Origin: Stenocarpella maydis
Taxonomy: Eukaryota; Ascomycota; Sordariomycetes; Diaporthales; Diaporthaceae
Reading direction: 5' to 3'
Length of the DNA: 64,000 bases
NCBI GenBank assembly: GCA_002270565.1
Contig: NQMI01000001.1
Location: 1,353,618-1,417,617, forward strand
A program made the position numbers and the translations under genes. This document shows positions 23,050 through 34,666 of this stretch, one piece after another; position 1 is the stretch's first letter; the number at the start of each line of letters is the position of its first letter. Below the pieces are notes generated by a model. That model was not told where the DNA came from and ran no database searches. It saw nothing but the letters and a program-made list of their open reading frames with translations.

Positions 23050-26000
23050 TCACGTCTGCAGCACATCCCTCTCCTCCTCGGATGGGGGCAACGCGGTCGA
23101 GTGGCCGAGATAGTCCTCGTCTTTCTCCCAGGCTGCCCCTGGGCCGTGGAAGGACGGTTCCGGGATCGAACTTCCAACCTGTGCTAGCTTGGCTGTCTCG
23201 GTGGCGGTGGCACTGGTGCTGCGTGGCGTCGCCTCGTTCTCCCCCTGTGCCTGGCCCAGGATGCCCTGCGGCCCCGCACCGGCCGGCTTCACAGGCTGGG
23301 GGCTCAGGACGTCGGACGAACGCGCGATGTACTTTGGGGACACGAGGTCCTCGGAGCCAAAGGGCAACGGCCGCTTAGGTATGCTGTGGTATTCCCCGCC
23401 AGTCGCGCCACCAGCGTCGCCACCTCCGGACACCTCGCCAGCGCCGAGCTTCTGCAGCAGCAACTCGGATTGTTGCTTCGCCAGCAGTTGAAGCCGCGCT
23501 ACGGGGTCCTTGTAAAATTGGAACAAGTTAGTCAAGTCACAAGGGCAATCTCCGATGCTAAACCGACGCCCATGCGCACATACCCACTCCGACTGCTCGG
23601 GCACTCCGTCCGCTGCCGGCAGTCTGCTGCCATCGTCCTCGGCCTCGTCGTCGATTCCTGGGCCACCAACGCCCCAGAACTTCGGCCGACGGATAGGCGC
23701 AGGCGTGACAGGGAGACTGGGTCGCTCGACAGCAGTTGGGAAGTCGGTCAGCTTGGAACCGCGTCTTCGCCACTCTGCGCCGGCTTTTGTCTCCTGCTGA
23801 GATCCGACATCACTACCACCCGCAGCCCGGGGCGAAGCCTGGCCGACGCCCACGAGACTGCCTGAGCTCCTGTGCCGGCGGAACAATGGCATGTTACCCA
23901 CGTATTTATCAATAGCGGGGTCATCATCCCACGCATTGACACGTGTGAAGGAGGCCCAGGGATCAGAAGGCGTGACCCGGATGGTAGGAGTGGCTGGGGA
24001 GCTAGGCTCGCTCTTGTGGTCCGCGGTGGATGACTCTGTCATAGAAGGCTCAGTCATCGTCGTCTGGTACTCGAGGGAGAAGGTCCTCGTACCGGAAGGT
24101 GCAGCGGTCGAATCCTCAGTCAAGGACGGCTCGGAAGGGTATACATCGTCAGCGAAAACCCGCGAAGGCCTCGGCTGTTCGATTTCCCAGGGGAAGATCG
24201 GCCGGGGCTTCTCGGAGGGTGGAGCAGGTTTTTCTTTGGGTACCTCATACCACATGTTCTTTGGCGGGCTCGGGTATCGCGGAGGAGGGACGAATGGAGC
24301 TGGATCGGAAGACATTTCGTAGTGCACCTGCGGGAAATTCATAGCCTCGGGCTTGGAATCTGCAGGCGGCGCTTGTCTGTGACTAGTCAGCGACGGTGCT
24401 CAAGCGGACAGCAATGGCATCAGCTGCTCACCTTTGAGCATCCCAACTGTGCTCGGTCGGGCGTGGCTCAGGCTTGTGCTCCCTCTCCTCATGGCGTGCT
24501 GCAGGAGCCCCGCCTTGGGGTCCTGGAACCTGCTCTTCTCGAGCCTCAGCTTTTGGCCCCTCAATGTAACTCAACGACTCGCCGGGGTTGGAAGGGGATA
24601 TATAAGGGTGCGGGACGGAGTCTCCGGGCTGAGACTTCTCATGGTGGTATTGGGACGAATGCTCATGATGGTGATGTTCATGGGGCTGTCCGTCTTGATG
24701 GTGGTGGTGCTGGTGGTGCTGGTGATACTCAGACTGCGAGGCTGGTGGCGGCGCATGGTGGTACGCATCATGTGTTGATCTACCTTGGTGGAGGGGTGGC
24801 TGGCCGGTCGGAACGACGTGGGTGGTTGTCTCTGGGCGGAATTCGCCTTTTACAAAGTACTGCACGATCTTGGGGACCTTGTGCTGGGACGCGTCGGTCG
24901 GCGTGAGTGGGGGCGACTGCCTCGGGCGTCAGTTACTGAGCTGAGGTGTATGAGTGTGAAGGAGGCACTTACGGGTTGTCTGTAGTGGCGGTCGTACACG
25001 GCCCACCACCTACCGAGCATCTCATCGTAGGGAGAGGCCCCGGAAGATGCCTCTCTGCCTAGGGCCCACGGCTTGTCGCTGCCAATGAAGTGAACCATGT
25101 TTATGCTCGACTGGAAGTGGCGGTAGGCAGGGACGTATTGGTAGTGGCCGGAGGGCGTGACGTTGTACGTGAAGCTCAGGCGGTTGTAGCTGTTCTTGAA
25201 GTGCATGTTGAGCAGGCCCTGGTCTGCGCCGTCAAAAGATATGCCCCTCTCGGCCATGGCCACCAGGGCATAGTAATCGCCCAGGTTTGGCGTCAGGGCC
25301 ATGACTCCGGTGTTGAAGAGATCGGGCCATCCGATGTCCGGGGCGGCGGAGAAGGGGTGTTCCAGGTCGAACAGCTCGTCTGGCGCCCTGTAAGCGACAA
25401 CATCGGCGTCTAGGTACACAATCCTTCGGAACTGGGTTTGCTTCCACAGGTTGATCTTTGTGAATGCAGAGTGCAGGTCGGCGCGGTTCATCAGGTAGAG
25501 GTTGGCCGGCTTCTCGTTCCGTATGCGTGGCACTGGTATTACGTGGTCGAAGACAGACTTTGCGACACCATCTCAGCAGGCGTTCGCGACGAACACGCAC
25601 GGCTCAGTTGCAGAGGACGCACACACCTTGAGTTGTGTTATGACCTCGGCCGACACAGTGTCGAGCGTGACCAGTACGGCCAGCTTCTTGGTGGTTCCGG
25701 CATCGCGAAGCGAGTGGGCGAGCACGAGGGCTCCTACAAGAGAGTCAAAAATCGCGAACTTCCTGGCAGCACATGGAGGCGCCGTCGGGCGTACCTGGGA
25801 GATATGTGTCGCTGAGCAGCAGCTGTTGAAACCCAATTGTTAGCTGTCTTGTCCTGGTTTGCTTGCTTGCTTGCTTGCTTGTTTGCTGTGTCCAGGTTGC
25901 TATCCTGACTCGCCAACCCCATGGGGCAGGGCTGAGTGCCACCAGAAGCAGCGGGCGGCTCGAGTCGCAGCGACGCAGCGCGCACGCGCAGGCAGGCCCG

Positions 26001-26063
26001 ACCTCCAACTCCTCGCCATTCACATACCGTGACGTAGGCGTCGTCGCCGTTGTGCGCAGCCAT
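23050..26063 (-). CDS. Glycogenin, self-glucosylating initiator of glycogen synthesis (GT8)
   Basis: Primes glycogen by attaching glucose from UDP-glucose to itself. Six exons: 26063-26028, 25822-25795, 25733-25627, 25557-24973, 24916-24432 and 24376-23050, 855 residues in one frame. GT8 motifs in order: AYVTLLLSDTYLPGALVLAHSL at the N terminus, NLYLMNR..LHSAFTKINLW, RIVYLDADVV (metal-binding DxD), LFNTGVMALTP, DGADQGLLN and MVHFIGSDKPW. The long C-terminal tail is disordered. It has an unusual His-rich stretch in exon 5, the IFPWE motif common in fungal glycogenins (about residue 455) and a C-terminal region that should contact glycogen synthase. Intron 1 has a GCTT tetranucleotide run (25858-25886). 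Confidence 0.9.
25858..25886. repeat. TTGC/GCTT tetranucleotide microsatellite
   Basis: About seven tetranucleotide units inside the first intron of the glycogenin gene. Confidence 0.75.
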
Positions 26064-27297
26064 GGTGTGCTGCTGCGAGGGTATACGGGGTTGCAATGGG
26101 ATGTAAAGAAAGCAGAAAGAGCAATGCTATGCCGCTATGCCACGGGATATAGTACACAGGCGCCGCGGGGGTGGCGACTGGAGAGGAGGAGAAGGGGGGA
26201 AAAAAAGGTCATGAGAGCAGAAACGCGGGCGCCGGGAAACCGACGATCGCCTTGTTGACCCCCATGGGAATTTTGGGGGAGCTGGGGATTTGCCTTGGGG
26301 GAGGAGGAGCTTGCAGGTGCAGGGTGAGGGTGCAGGGGTGCAGGGGTGCAGGGTTGCAGGGTTGCAGGGCGATGCGAGCAAGAGAGACCAGGGATGGGGG
26401 GACTTGACGTAGCCCTGCTATGTGGTAGCGGCATGCATGCGCCCATCCCCGAGATGACTAACAGGTCATGTACATTCTGTAGGTACCGTGTCCCACCTGC
26501 ACATCGAAGCCCCGTGAAGGTTGAGAGGCTGGATGAATATTCGATCCATCAGCCCACCGTTTACCTCCCACCATTTCCCCCCCCCCTCCTGCGTGTCTCA
26601 TGTTTCTCGCATGTCTGCTGGCTCAATTGGTCCCCAGTGGCTTCACACAGGGGAGGGGGAAAAAATTCTCGTCGAGTATGCACTCTCACCCCTCTGCATG
26701 GCAGGAAATGAGCCATGTCGAATTGAATTTGCAGCCCCTCGCACAAGCTCGACCTGATCCACCACGACGACAACATTCAACAACGGCACACATTTGAGTT
26801 CTGCAGGTGAGATGGGAGCACCAGGGTCGGACCATGCATCTCCACGCACACGAGGCGTATCGGCTTGCATCCGAGAGATTGAATCCCGTCTTGCACGCCC
26901 TGCCGTGAAGGTCTGTGTGTGATGATGGCGCGCTTCTTGAGATGGTGGTTTCTCAACTGCTGTGCTTTTTGTGTCTGCTGCCGATGCTGTCCACAAGACC
27001 AGGTGGGCAATTGGTTGTTTGTGCAATCAGCATTGCGCATGTGCTGTGTAGATATATAGGGCTGAACACAACGAGCTGTCAAGTCGACGCCACTGATGAG
27101 GGTGTTACACGCCCAACTTAGAAACAACAAGAGAAGCTCAACGTCACTCACATCCAGTCTTCGTCACCGAGCAGGGGGACCCGAGGAACGGCCAAGCCCA
27201 CACAAGAAAGCTCTTCCCTGCAGACCCACATTCTGGGCGCTTCCGAAACGGGCAACCAGACAAGACGGCTTACACGGCTTACACGGCTGCTCACCCC

Positions 27298-27336
<39 letters not shown>

Positions 27337-27837
27337 AAATACGTCCTCCCCGGGCCAAGGAAAACCTCCCTCGGCCGACAGGCGGCGCTATTGGAACTCA
27401 ATTCCCAGCCCGTTCCATCGCGTGCGACGCCACCAGCGGCAACACGGGAGGTCATGCCACAAGCCCGCACGCCACACAGCCTCCCACCATCATGAGGTTT
27501 GGCCCGCCGCCAAACAGTTAATTGATAAACTGTCATTGCTCATACACGCTGTCTCCTATAAACTCGTGGTTGAATTATCGGCCAGATGACCAGACGGATA
27601 TCGGTGTCTCGACATCAAGTAAAAGTCATGAGCGACGTCAAGCAAAATAGGCTTCCCGCAACGCCAGGCTTGACTGCGAATCGTCCTACACATGTAGCCA
27701 CGTCCACACCCTTCACGTGTCCAGACCCTCACGTGCTCAAGAATCCCAGTTCCTTACAGAATTCTAAATCGCCCTGACCGAAACACCAAGCGCCACCCCT
27801 TTCACTGCGCTCACAACCTGACAGATCTTCTCCCTCG
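26064..27837. other. Gene-free region with simple repeats
   Basis: No gene supported. An imperfect 8-bp tandem repeat (GGGGTGCA, drifting to GGGTTGCA) is at about 26311-26370. A run of about 31 T followed by 10 A is at 27299-27339, which looks like a retroposed poly(A) junction or a simple tract. Confidence 0.5.
26311..26370. repeat. Imperfect 8-bp tandem repeat (GGGGTGCA)
   Basis: Six to seven units upstream of glycogenin, drifting from GGGGTGCA to GGGTTGCA along the array. Confidence 0.7.
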
Positions 27838-28189
27838 TCAACCTTTGACCTGTTCGCCGCAGTGGCAGGAAGCAGCAGCCTCCTGCCTGGCAGACTCGAG
27901 CCGTGCCCTCGCGTGGCAACACGTCTTAGCCTTCCCGATAAACGGCCTGCAGAACCCACAAGGCCTGGGCAGGACCGCTTTTGGCTCCACTGCCGCGTTG
28001 GTTGAGGATCCGATGGTTTCCGACCTGGCTTGCTCGTCTTTGCCAACCACTGGCATGGGCCTGCGCTTCGGCTTGGGCTTTTCGGATGGCAGTGCCACTT
28101 CAATCTGGGGCCAACCGTATCAGCTATTAGTCTGAGTGGTTGTGCGGAAATCCTGGACGTACCGTGTCTTTGGTTGTTTTTGTGTCCAT
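27838..28189 (-). CDS. Small Cys-rich hypothetical protein (97 aa)
   Basis: Exons 28189-28163 (starting MDTKTTKDT) and 28104-27838 join in phase 0 over a GTACGT...CTAATAGCTGA...CCCCAG intron to give 97 residues. The first half is basic and Pro/Lys-rich (SEKPKPKRRPMPV). The second half has six Cys in a C-x2-C ... CC ... C-x-C arrangement that could bind metal or form disulphides. No signal peptide, so a secreted effector is unlikely. I do not recognise the family. The model rests on splice signals and phase only. A long overlapping ORF in another frame (27729-28295) is Lys-rich low complexity and not preferred. Confidence 0.45.
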
Positions 28190-28941
28190 TTTCCGAAATG
28201 TTCTTGGACGTGATACTTTTTTTTTTTTTTCTTTCTGTTTCTTTTTCTTTTTCTTTTTGCCCCTTCCCGTCGACTCTTCTTCGATTGTACAACACAGTTC
28301 GGGATGTAGGAGGTCTATGATATTTGCAGATTGTTCTAGCTTTTGATGCAGTGATCGGGCAGTAGGATTAAATACCAACAAAGACTAGTTCGGGTTGGTT
28401 GTCCTAAAACCGTCACCATTGGACAGGTCGGTCACTTGCGCCCGCGTTTATTGTCCAGTGTTTCAGAGATCCCCCGCGGGTGCAAGCCGCCTTTGGTCTT
28501 CTGACAAGCGCCTCCAGGCCGTCAATGACTAGTCGAACTCGAGCATGGCCCTATGGCCCCCCATTGTGAGTAGTTGAGAATTGATACTTGACCCCGGCAC
28601 AAGTAGCGTACGTGGCGTGCCGGTAGGGTATAAGCCACTCTGATTGAATGAGAGAGTCCGGTAGGCTAAAGACCATGATAACCCAGACCTGTTGCGTTTG
28701 TTTCATGGAACATTAAATACACAAGTGGACGGGCCCAAGAGTAACAACCGGTGGCCATCTAATATAGCGAGACGGTCTGCAGGCTGATGTGTCTCCCCCA
28801 AGACCGTGCGCTCGGATTAGGGACAATAACGTACAGTCCCAGGCGAACGGTGAATTACGACACTTCAGCAACCCTCATGTTTCACTCTTGCAAAGAGCAT
28901 CATGCGCAACAAAAGAATCCCTCAGCCTGGCCTGTGACACG
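28190..28941. other. Intergenic, nothing recognised
   Basis: Upstream of the small Cys-rich gene and downstream of the rhamnosidase. A T-rich tract lies at 28217-28258. No coding features. Confidence 0.4.
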
Positions 28942-31723
28942 TCAGATATCCACAGACACCTGATACTCCGGGCTGCCACTCAGCGCCACCACCTGGTCGC
29001 CGTAGACAAAGCTGCCGCTGGTGCCCGCCGGCGCCCGGATCGTGGCCGAGACCTTGCCCCCCTCGGCCTTCCACTCGACGCTGAGGTCCCCATGCGGCGT
29101 GACCACCGTCGCGCGCGCGGTGCCCAGCCCGAGGCGCACCCCGGCCTCGGGCCCGACCACCCACGACCCGTAGCCGAACCCGGCCGGGCCGGCGGCGGCG
29201 CGCAGGCCGGCCGCCCACTCGGTGAGCGCGTAGGTCGGGGCGCCGCCCCACGGGTGGCTGAGGCTCGTGAAGAGGCCCAGCCCGGGGGCCAGCGTCGCCG
29301 AGTTGACGTACTCCCAGCTGGCCCCGACGGCCGTGCCCTGGTCCGAGGTCATGGCCCCCCACAGGCCGCGCAGCAGCTCGCCCGCCTCGGCCGTCGCGTT
29401 GCCCTGGAGCAGCGCCGAGAGGAGGAACCCGTTCGTGTTGGGCGAGATGTTGACGGCCGGGTCGGACGACGACACGGACGACGTGTCCTTGTACCCCGGG
29501 CCGAGGCGCAGCGACGACAGTGCCGAGATGGAGCGGGCGGCGCGGTCCGCGGGCGCCACGCCGGAGGTGATGCAGAACGAGGTCCCCGCGACCGAGGTGG
29601 CGGAGGCGTTGGAGAGGTCCAGCGAGTACGCGCCGAGCTCGTCGTTCCACAGCTTCTCGTTGATCGCGGTGGCGAGCCCGGCCGCCACCGCGGCGTAGCG
29701 CCCTGCGGCCTCGGCGTCGCCTATCACGGTGGCCACGTCCGCGACCCCCCTCAGCGCCTGGACCGCCGCGCACGAGACGGGCGAGCCGGCGTCGGCGCCG
29801 CCGATGAAGGCGTACGAGAGCGAGACGAGCCCCGTGGTCGCGTTGACCTTGCCGAGCAGCCAGTCCACGTTCTTCTGCCACCCCGCCCACGTGTCCCGCG
29901 CCCACCCGACGTCGTCGTGCAGGCGCACGTGCTCCGCGAACGCGATGAGCCCGAGGATCTCTGCAGCATTGGGAGTCAGCGTCCAAAGAACCAAGGCAAG
30001 GCACGGGTTTTGTCTGAATACAGCATGGAACCGGCCACAGCGTGGCCGTGGCTCTTAAGATGTATGCTCTGGGGAGGAGGTTGTTGTTGTTGTTGTTGTT
30101 GTTGGAAGCTGCTTACGGTAGTCCTCGAGCCCGAAGTTGAGGCCAGAAGCAAAGAAGCGGGCCGCCGCCTTCATATCATAACCCATGTTGGGCGACGTGT
30201 TGAGCCGCCCGTCGGCGATCTGCGAGTCGAGCAGGAACTGCAGCGTGCCGCGCGAGTGGTCCACGCGTGACGTGCTCGCCGCCACGATGCGCACCGTGTG
30301 GAAGAAGTCGCCCAGCCACACCAGCCGGTCTCGCTTCGGCCCGTCCAGGCACACGCTCGCGGCCAGGTCTGCCGTGCCGTACTCGGCCAGGACGGACTGG
30401 CTCGTGAGGCTGCTGGTGTAGAGGGTGGTCCCGTTGGCGGTGTCGTGCACCGTGGCGTTGCGGAAGTAGGCCTCGTGGTCCTGGTAGGCCCCGAAGCCGA
30501 ACGAGCCCGAGAAGGCGCCCGTGGCGAGGGGGTAGGCGGCCCGGGACACGTTGAAGATCTGGGCGTCGTCGATGGAGACGGAGAGGTATCCGCCTGGGGA
30601 TAGCGAGGTCGTGATGTGGTACCACGTGTCCTCCCGGACGCTGAACGGGACCTCGAAGACGTCCAGTATGTACGAGGGGAGCGATGTCTGGTTGACAAAG
30701 TTGACGCCAAATGCCAGCGAGATGGTGTTTGGTGGCGTGATGGAGGTGTTTGTGTTGGCGAACGTCGTCGCCTCTGGGAGCTCGCCTGTGAGGAGCAAGG
30801 TGTACCCGTTGCCCAGGATCAGCTGCGCCTGGGAGATCGTAAGCACCTAGGCATCGTCCCGGGGGGGAATACTACCGGTGCTCGGGTGGGTAACTCACAA
30901 CTGACCACCAGCTGCCGCCCCTCTGGACCAGCGTGTCGAACTCGAGCGTGTAGTCCGCCCAGGACGTAGCCTCTGCCAACAGGGACGGGCGAGCATTCCT
31001 CGCCAGCACGCCCTTGTCGGCATCGACCTCCCAGATGGCCTTCTGCGACCCCGCGTCCAGACAAGCCGCGGTCGCCGCCCTGGCGCCAAGCCTCCAGATG
31101 TCGTTCAGGGCCCCGTCGTCGCTGCTGAACTGGCCTGGGAGGTCCCGCGGGAGCACCGTGTCGACCGTGGCCTCGAGGCCGACGCGCGAGAACGAGACCG
31201 ACCCGGGCGTCAGCAGGCGCAGCGACTGCCACCTCAGCCCGCCCTGGAGCAGAGGCGCCACGGTCCTGCCGGCCGATGTGAAGTTGAACGTCTCGACGCG
31301 GAACGTGCTGCCCAGCTGGTTGGTGAAGGAGAAGGGCCCGTCGCTGAAGGGCTGGTTGAGCCCGGCGAACTCCTCGGTGTACTTGACCTCGACCTGCACC
31401 GCCCCGGTGGCCGACGACACCTCGAAGAAGGCGTATCCCGCGCTCTCGCCCCCGTAGTCGAGCGTGGCGACGGGGTTGGTCTCGTCGAGGGTGAAGGCCG
31501 CGTACGCGTCGGTCTGGATCTGCGGGGCGGACCCGACCGCAACACCGACCGGCACAAAGACGCCCTCGCTTCTGCAGCCCGAGCAGTCAGTCGACGCGTC
31601 CGGGGCCGTGGCATCGGGAGGACAGTGGTCTCACCTGCGCTCATGCTTCGTAATGACCAGGGCCGCCGCGAAGTGCTGCGCGGCGAGGCCGGCGACACAG
31701 ACGAGATACTTGATGGGAGCCAT
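28942..31723 (-). CDS. Secreted alpha-L-rhamnosidase, GH78
   Basis: Extracellular enzyme releasing terminal L-rhamnose from plant pectin side chains or flavonoid glycosides. Four exons: 31723-31635, 31571-30899, 30846-30117 and 29960-28942, 836 residues. Residues 1-21 are a signal peptide (MAPIKYLVCVAGLAAQHFAAA). Beta-rich N-terminal domains follow. The (alpha/alpha)6 barrel begins near residue 400 with CLDGPKRDRLVWLGD, the GH78 signature, and continues with AEHVRLHDDVGW and SHPWGGAPTYALTEW. A C-terminal beta domain ends at TAA. Several N-x-S/T sites fit a secreted glycoprotein. Coding GC is very high, so long antisense ORFs cover it and should be ignored. Intron 3 contains a GTT trinucleotide run. 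Confidence 0.9.
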
Positions 31724-33062
31724 GGCCTCAGACCCGACCAATACCTAGGGTAGTCTCTGGGGAGCTGGCCTGACCCCATCTCAACGACAAGCCAGAGCTG
31801 GTCCTTGAGAAATTATATACAGCATGACCAGCAGCCCCTGGCCTTCGGGCTCGGTCTAACTCACCACGAGCATCAGCGTGCGTTCGCATGTGCAATTTTA
31901 CTCGGCTGGACCAGCTAATGACCTGGCAGACAGGCATACACTATGAGATGCCACCGCCTTGCCCCCGGGACGGGGGTTGGCTTCTTCATCCGGCTTCTGC
32001 AGACCGAGCAGTGGGTATGACACGCAAGCCATCCGGCAGACACGCTGACTCGGGCGATGGCACAGCGAGAAACAACGGACCCGGTGAACAGACATCTGGA
32101 GTGGGAGGGCGGTCGGCCGTATTGGTCGTGCATGGATTGCCCCGGAGCCCAAGGAGCATCTGGGGAAAGTGCACTAATGCCTCCCAGCCATGCTACCCCA
32201 CAATGCCAGGGGGCCAGCCTGGGGACTAGTGCAGCTCGAGCCACACTCCCTTGGCTTCGGCTCGGTTGGGACTGTCGAGATCGGCTCGGGTTGTGACTCC
32301 CCTATTCACAGGTGAACATGATATCATGCGGGAGTGGGCCGGTGGCGGTGGGGCCGTCATCAGCCTCCGCTCCAAGGTTGTATTCCCAAATCCCGGGCAT
32401 GTGCAGATGGGGGGTTACTCGGTCCTATTGCAGGTCTTCTCCTGGCATCTCGGGGTAAGTCGAAGTTGGACGGGGCTTCCCCTATTAGTAGTGTACTGGT
32501 CAGGATGGGCTGGCAGTATACCTTTGCTTCCCATCCATGATATCAAACCCCCATGGGTTCCCCTTGTCTGATGCATTCCGTTTATCGCTCGGCCAGGTTG
32601 CAGGCAAATACGTGAATAATGCGCACAGAACATTGTTCACGGACATGCCCGGGGAGAAAAGGCTAAAGAAAAAAAGAAAGAAAAAAAAAAAAGAATCTAC
32701 AACGTGTGCTCGTATGGGAACTTTAGACGATTCAACACAGATGTTATACGATAGCTACCTCTATACATCTCACTCACACTTATGTTTGATATTGTCACAC
32801 GGGTCCGAACACAACATGGCCGTAACATCAAAATCTGAACCGGGACCAGTTCCCTCACATTGAACAGCTAACGGTCATCAAGCCCATTCTCCTCCTGCCT
32901 CCGTTCTTCCAAACCTTCCGCCCCTGCCCAGAGTCCTGTAGTTACACGACCGTGCGAGTGCTCTAGACGTCCGAGGAAAATGATCAACCTGGCAGAGCTT
33001 CTTCAAACGGCCACATACTCTGGAGCCTGGGACCTCCCCCTTCAGCTCATAGCCCCGCCCGT
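31724..33062. other. Intergenic, nothing recognised
   Basis: About 1.3 kb upstream of the rhamnosidase and downstream of the NIS1-like gene. An A-rich tract is at 32665-32692. No credible gene on either strand. Confidence 0.4.
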
Positions 33063-33651
33063 CTATATCTGACAGTATCTGCTATTTTCATCGGCATACG
33101 TGGCCTGTACAAGCTTGTCGCTCGTCGAGTCGGACACCGTGACGTTCCACCACCAGGTCTCTATAGTCGGCGTGTTCACTGGGCCCTGTACCGAGAGGAT
33201 GACGGCTTGTATCGCAGCCGGGCCGAGCGGGAACGTGGCGGGCAGGGTGATGCCGGCCAGCGTCGTGACGTTTTGGCCCCTCCCGTCTCCCAGAATAGCT
33301 ACTGGCTTGTTAGTTTGTCTTTTCTTTTCTTTTCTTTTTTCTTTTTTTTTCCCCCCTCTCGAGCCTGTCATGTAGAAAAATGTGGACGTGGATACCCCGG
33401 AGGTCGATTGTCCCTAGGAGTGTTGCTCCCATGTTGCCCGGCTGGGGCGCAACATCCGCTACAGCATCGTATCTGTCGATGCCAAACAGCATTGACGCTT
33501 CTACCATGGGTATGCCGATGGTCTGTTCCACCGTGATGTTGAACTTTTCGCCCGGCCTGATTTGCTCCGGCAGGCCTAGTTTGGCAAGCCTGGCGTTGGC
33601 CAGTGTGCCCGCCAGGATCGTGGTTATCTTCGCAACCCTAGTGAGGCGCAT
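33063..33651 (-). CDS. NIS1-like small secreted protein (candidate effector)
   Basis: Small secreted protein resembling the NIS1 family, described in plant-associated fungi as effectors that interfere with plant pattern-triggered immunity. Exons 33651-33396 and 33298-33063 give 163 residues. An in-frame Met 13 codons upstream is less likely because it would displace the signal peptide (about 20 residues from MRLTRVAK). The mature part has the family pattern: a beta-rich immunoglobulin-like fold, the IRPGEKFNITV block, ASMLFGIDRY, and a C-terminal SVQGPVNTPTIETWWWNVTV block. Two N-glycosylation sequons are present. The intron contains an AAAAG/TTTTC-rich stretch. Family placement is by recognition of these blocks and should be confirmed by profile search. 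Confidence 0.68.
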
Positions 33652-34666
33652 CTTGGAATGTACGGGCCCAGGTGTCTTGGGTAGGACCAACGTGTTGAGT
33701 GAAAACAGGCGGGGTTTCGTCTCGGGGGTCAGTTACGGAGGTCCAGCGAATACCAAGTCAGTTTTGGATCCGGCGCTCATCAAGATATATTTCATGGTGA
33801 TGCCCAAATATGCCCGGCCAGGATCGTCGGCATGGGGGTCACGGTTCAGGAACAGGCAGAAAAGCCGGGTCATTTGTACATTCAGGCGCTGGTGGGCCGG
33901 CTACACTAATTGGTTAGGTAGTATAGTAGTCGGGAACTGATTCCGTCCGTGTCCTGTTTAATATAATAAATGAAGTCTGAGCCTGTCGTGTTTACAAGCC
34001 TAATGAGTCTATTGGCCAGGTTGCATGCGGCCCAAGGCTTTCGGCTGTATTTCTGGCAGTTCCCTCACATATTCATACGCCATTCCGGTGAGACACACAC
34101 ATATGCAGTGAAGAGCAGGCTAAAAAGCATCAAAAGGTCGTTTAAATCAAGAAAATGGTAATCGGATTGCTCATTAACTACGCTTGTGTGGGCGTGGACG
34201 TGGCGCACCAGTACATCAACCACCCTCCCGTTTCTACGGGTGCGGTTCTTTAGTTACCTGATGAGTATTTGAAAGTCTTAGCAGCATTTATATAGCACAC
34301 TGGGATTCATGATACCTATACGAATTATATCCGTCCTCGGCATTGCAGTTGCGAAGCCCGTCGGACTGCCCAGAACTTCCCTCGTCCTGATCGAAGCATT
34401 GTGTTCTACTCGGCCACCAAGACTGACACGAACCGTGATAAGAGTCACGCTTGGCCTTTAAGACTGCACCAGAATATCTCCAGAGACCAGCCACCAACAC
34501 CAGCCTATAATTGGCTACCTGGGTCCTAAGAACTCTGGATTTACTCTGCATTGCCAGGTAGAACCACCAACTACGACAGAGCGCTTGAGCGCGTCTTCCA
34601 TCCTACTGCTTGTTTCACACACAACTTGAAGACGCCAAGTCTACACACGTCTAGGTGGGCACAACC
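33652..34666. other. Intergenic, nothing recognised
   Basis: Promoter side of the NIS1-like gene and 3' side of the MFS gene. Moderately AT-rich from 33.9 to 34.5 kb. No gene seen. Confidence 0.4.

Noticed and set aside
27299..27339. T run plus A run as a retrotransposon tail
   Set aside because: No reverse transcriptase, target duplication or element body is visible on either side.
28789..30270. 493-codon ORF on the plus strand
   Set aside because: Antisense to the GH78 rhamnosidase. It arises from very high third-position GC, and its Arg/Gly-rich composition matches no family.
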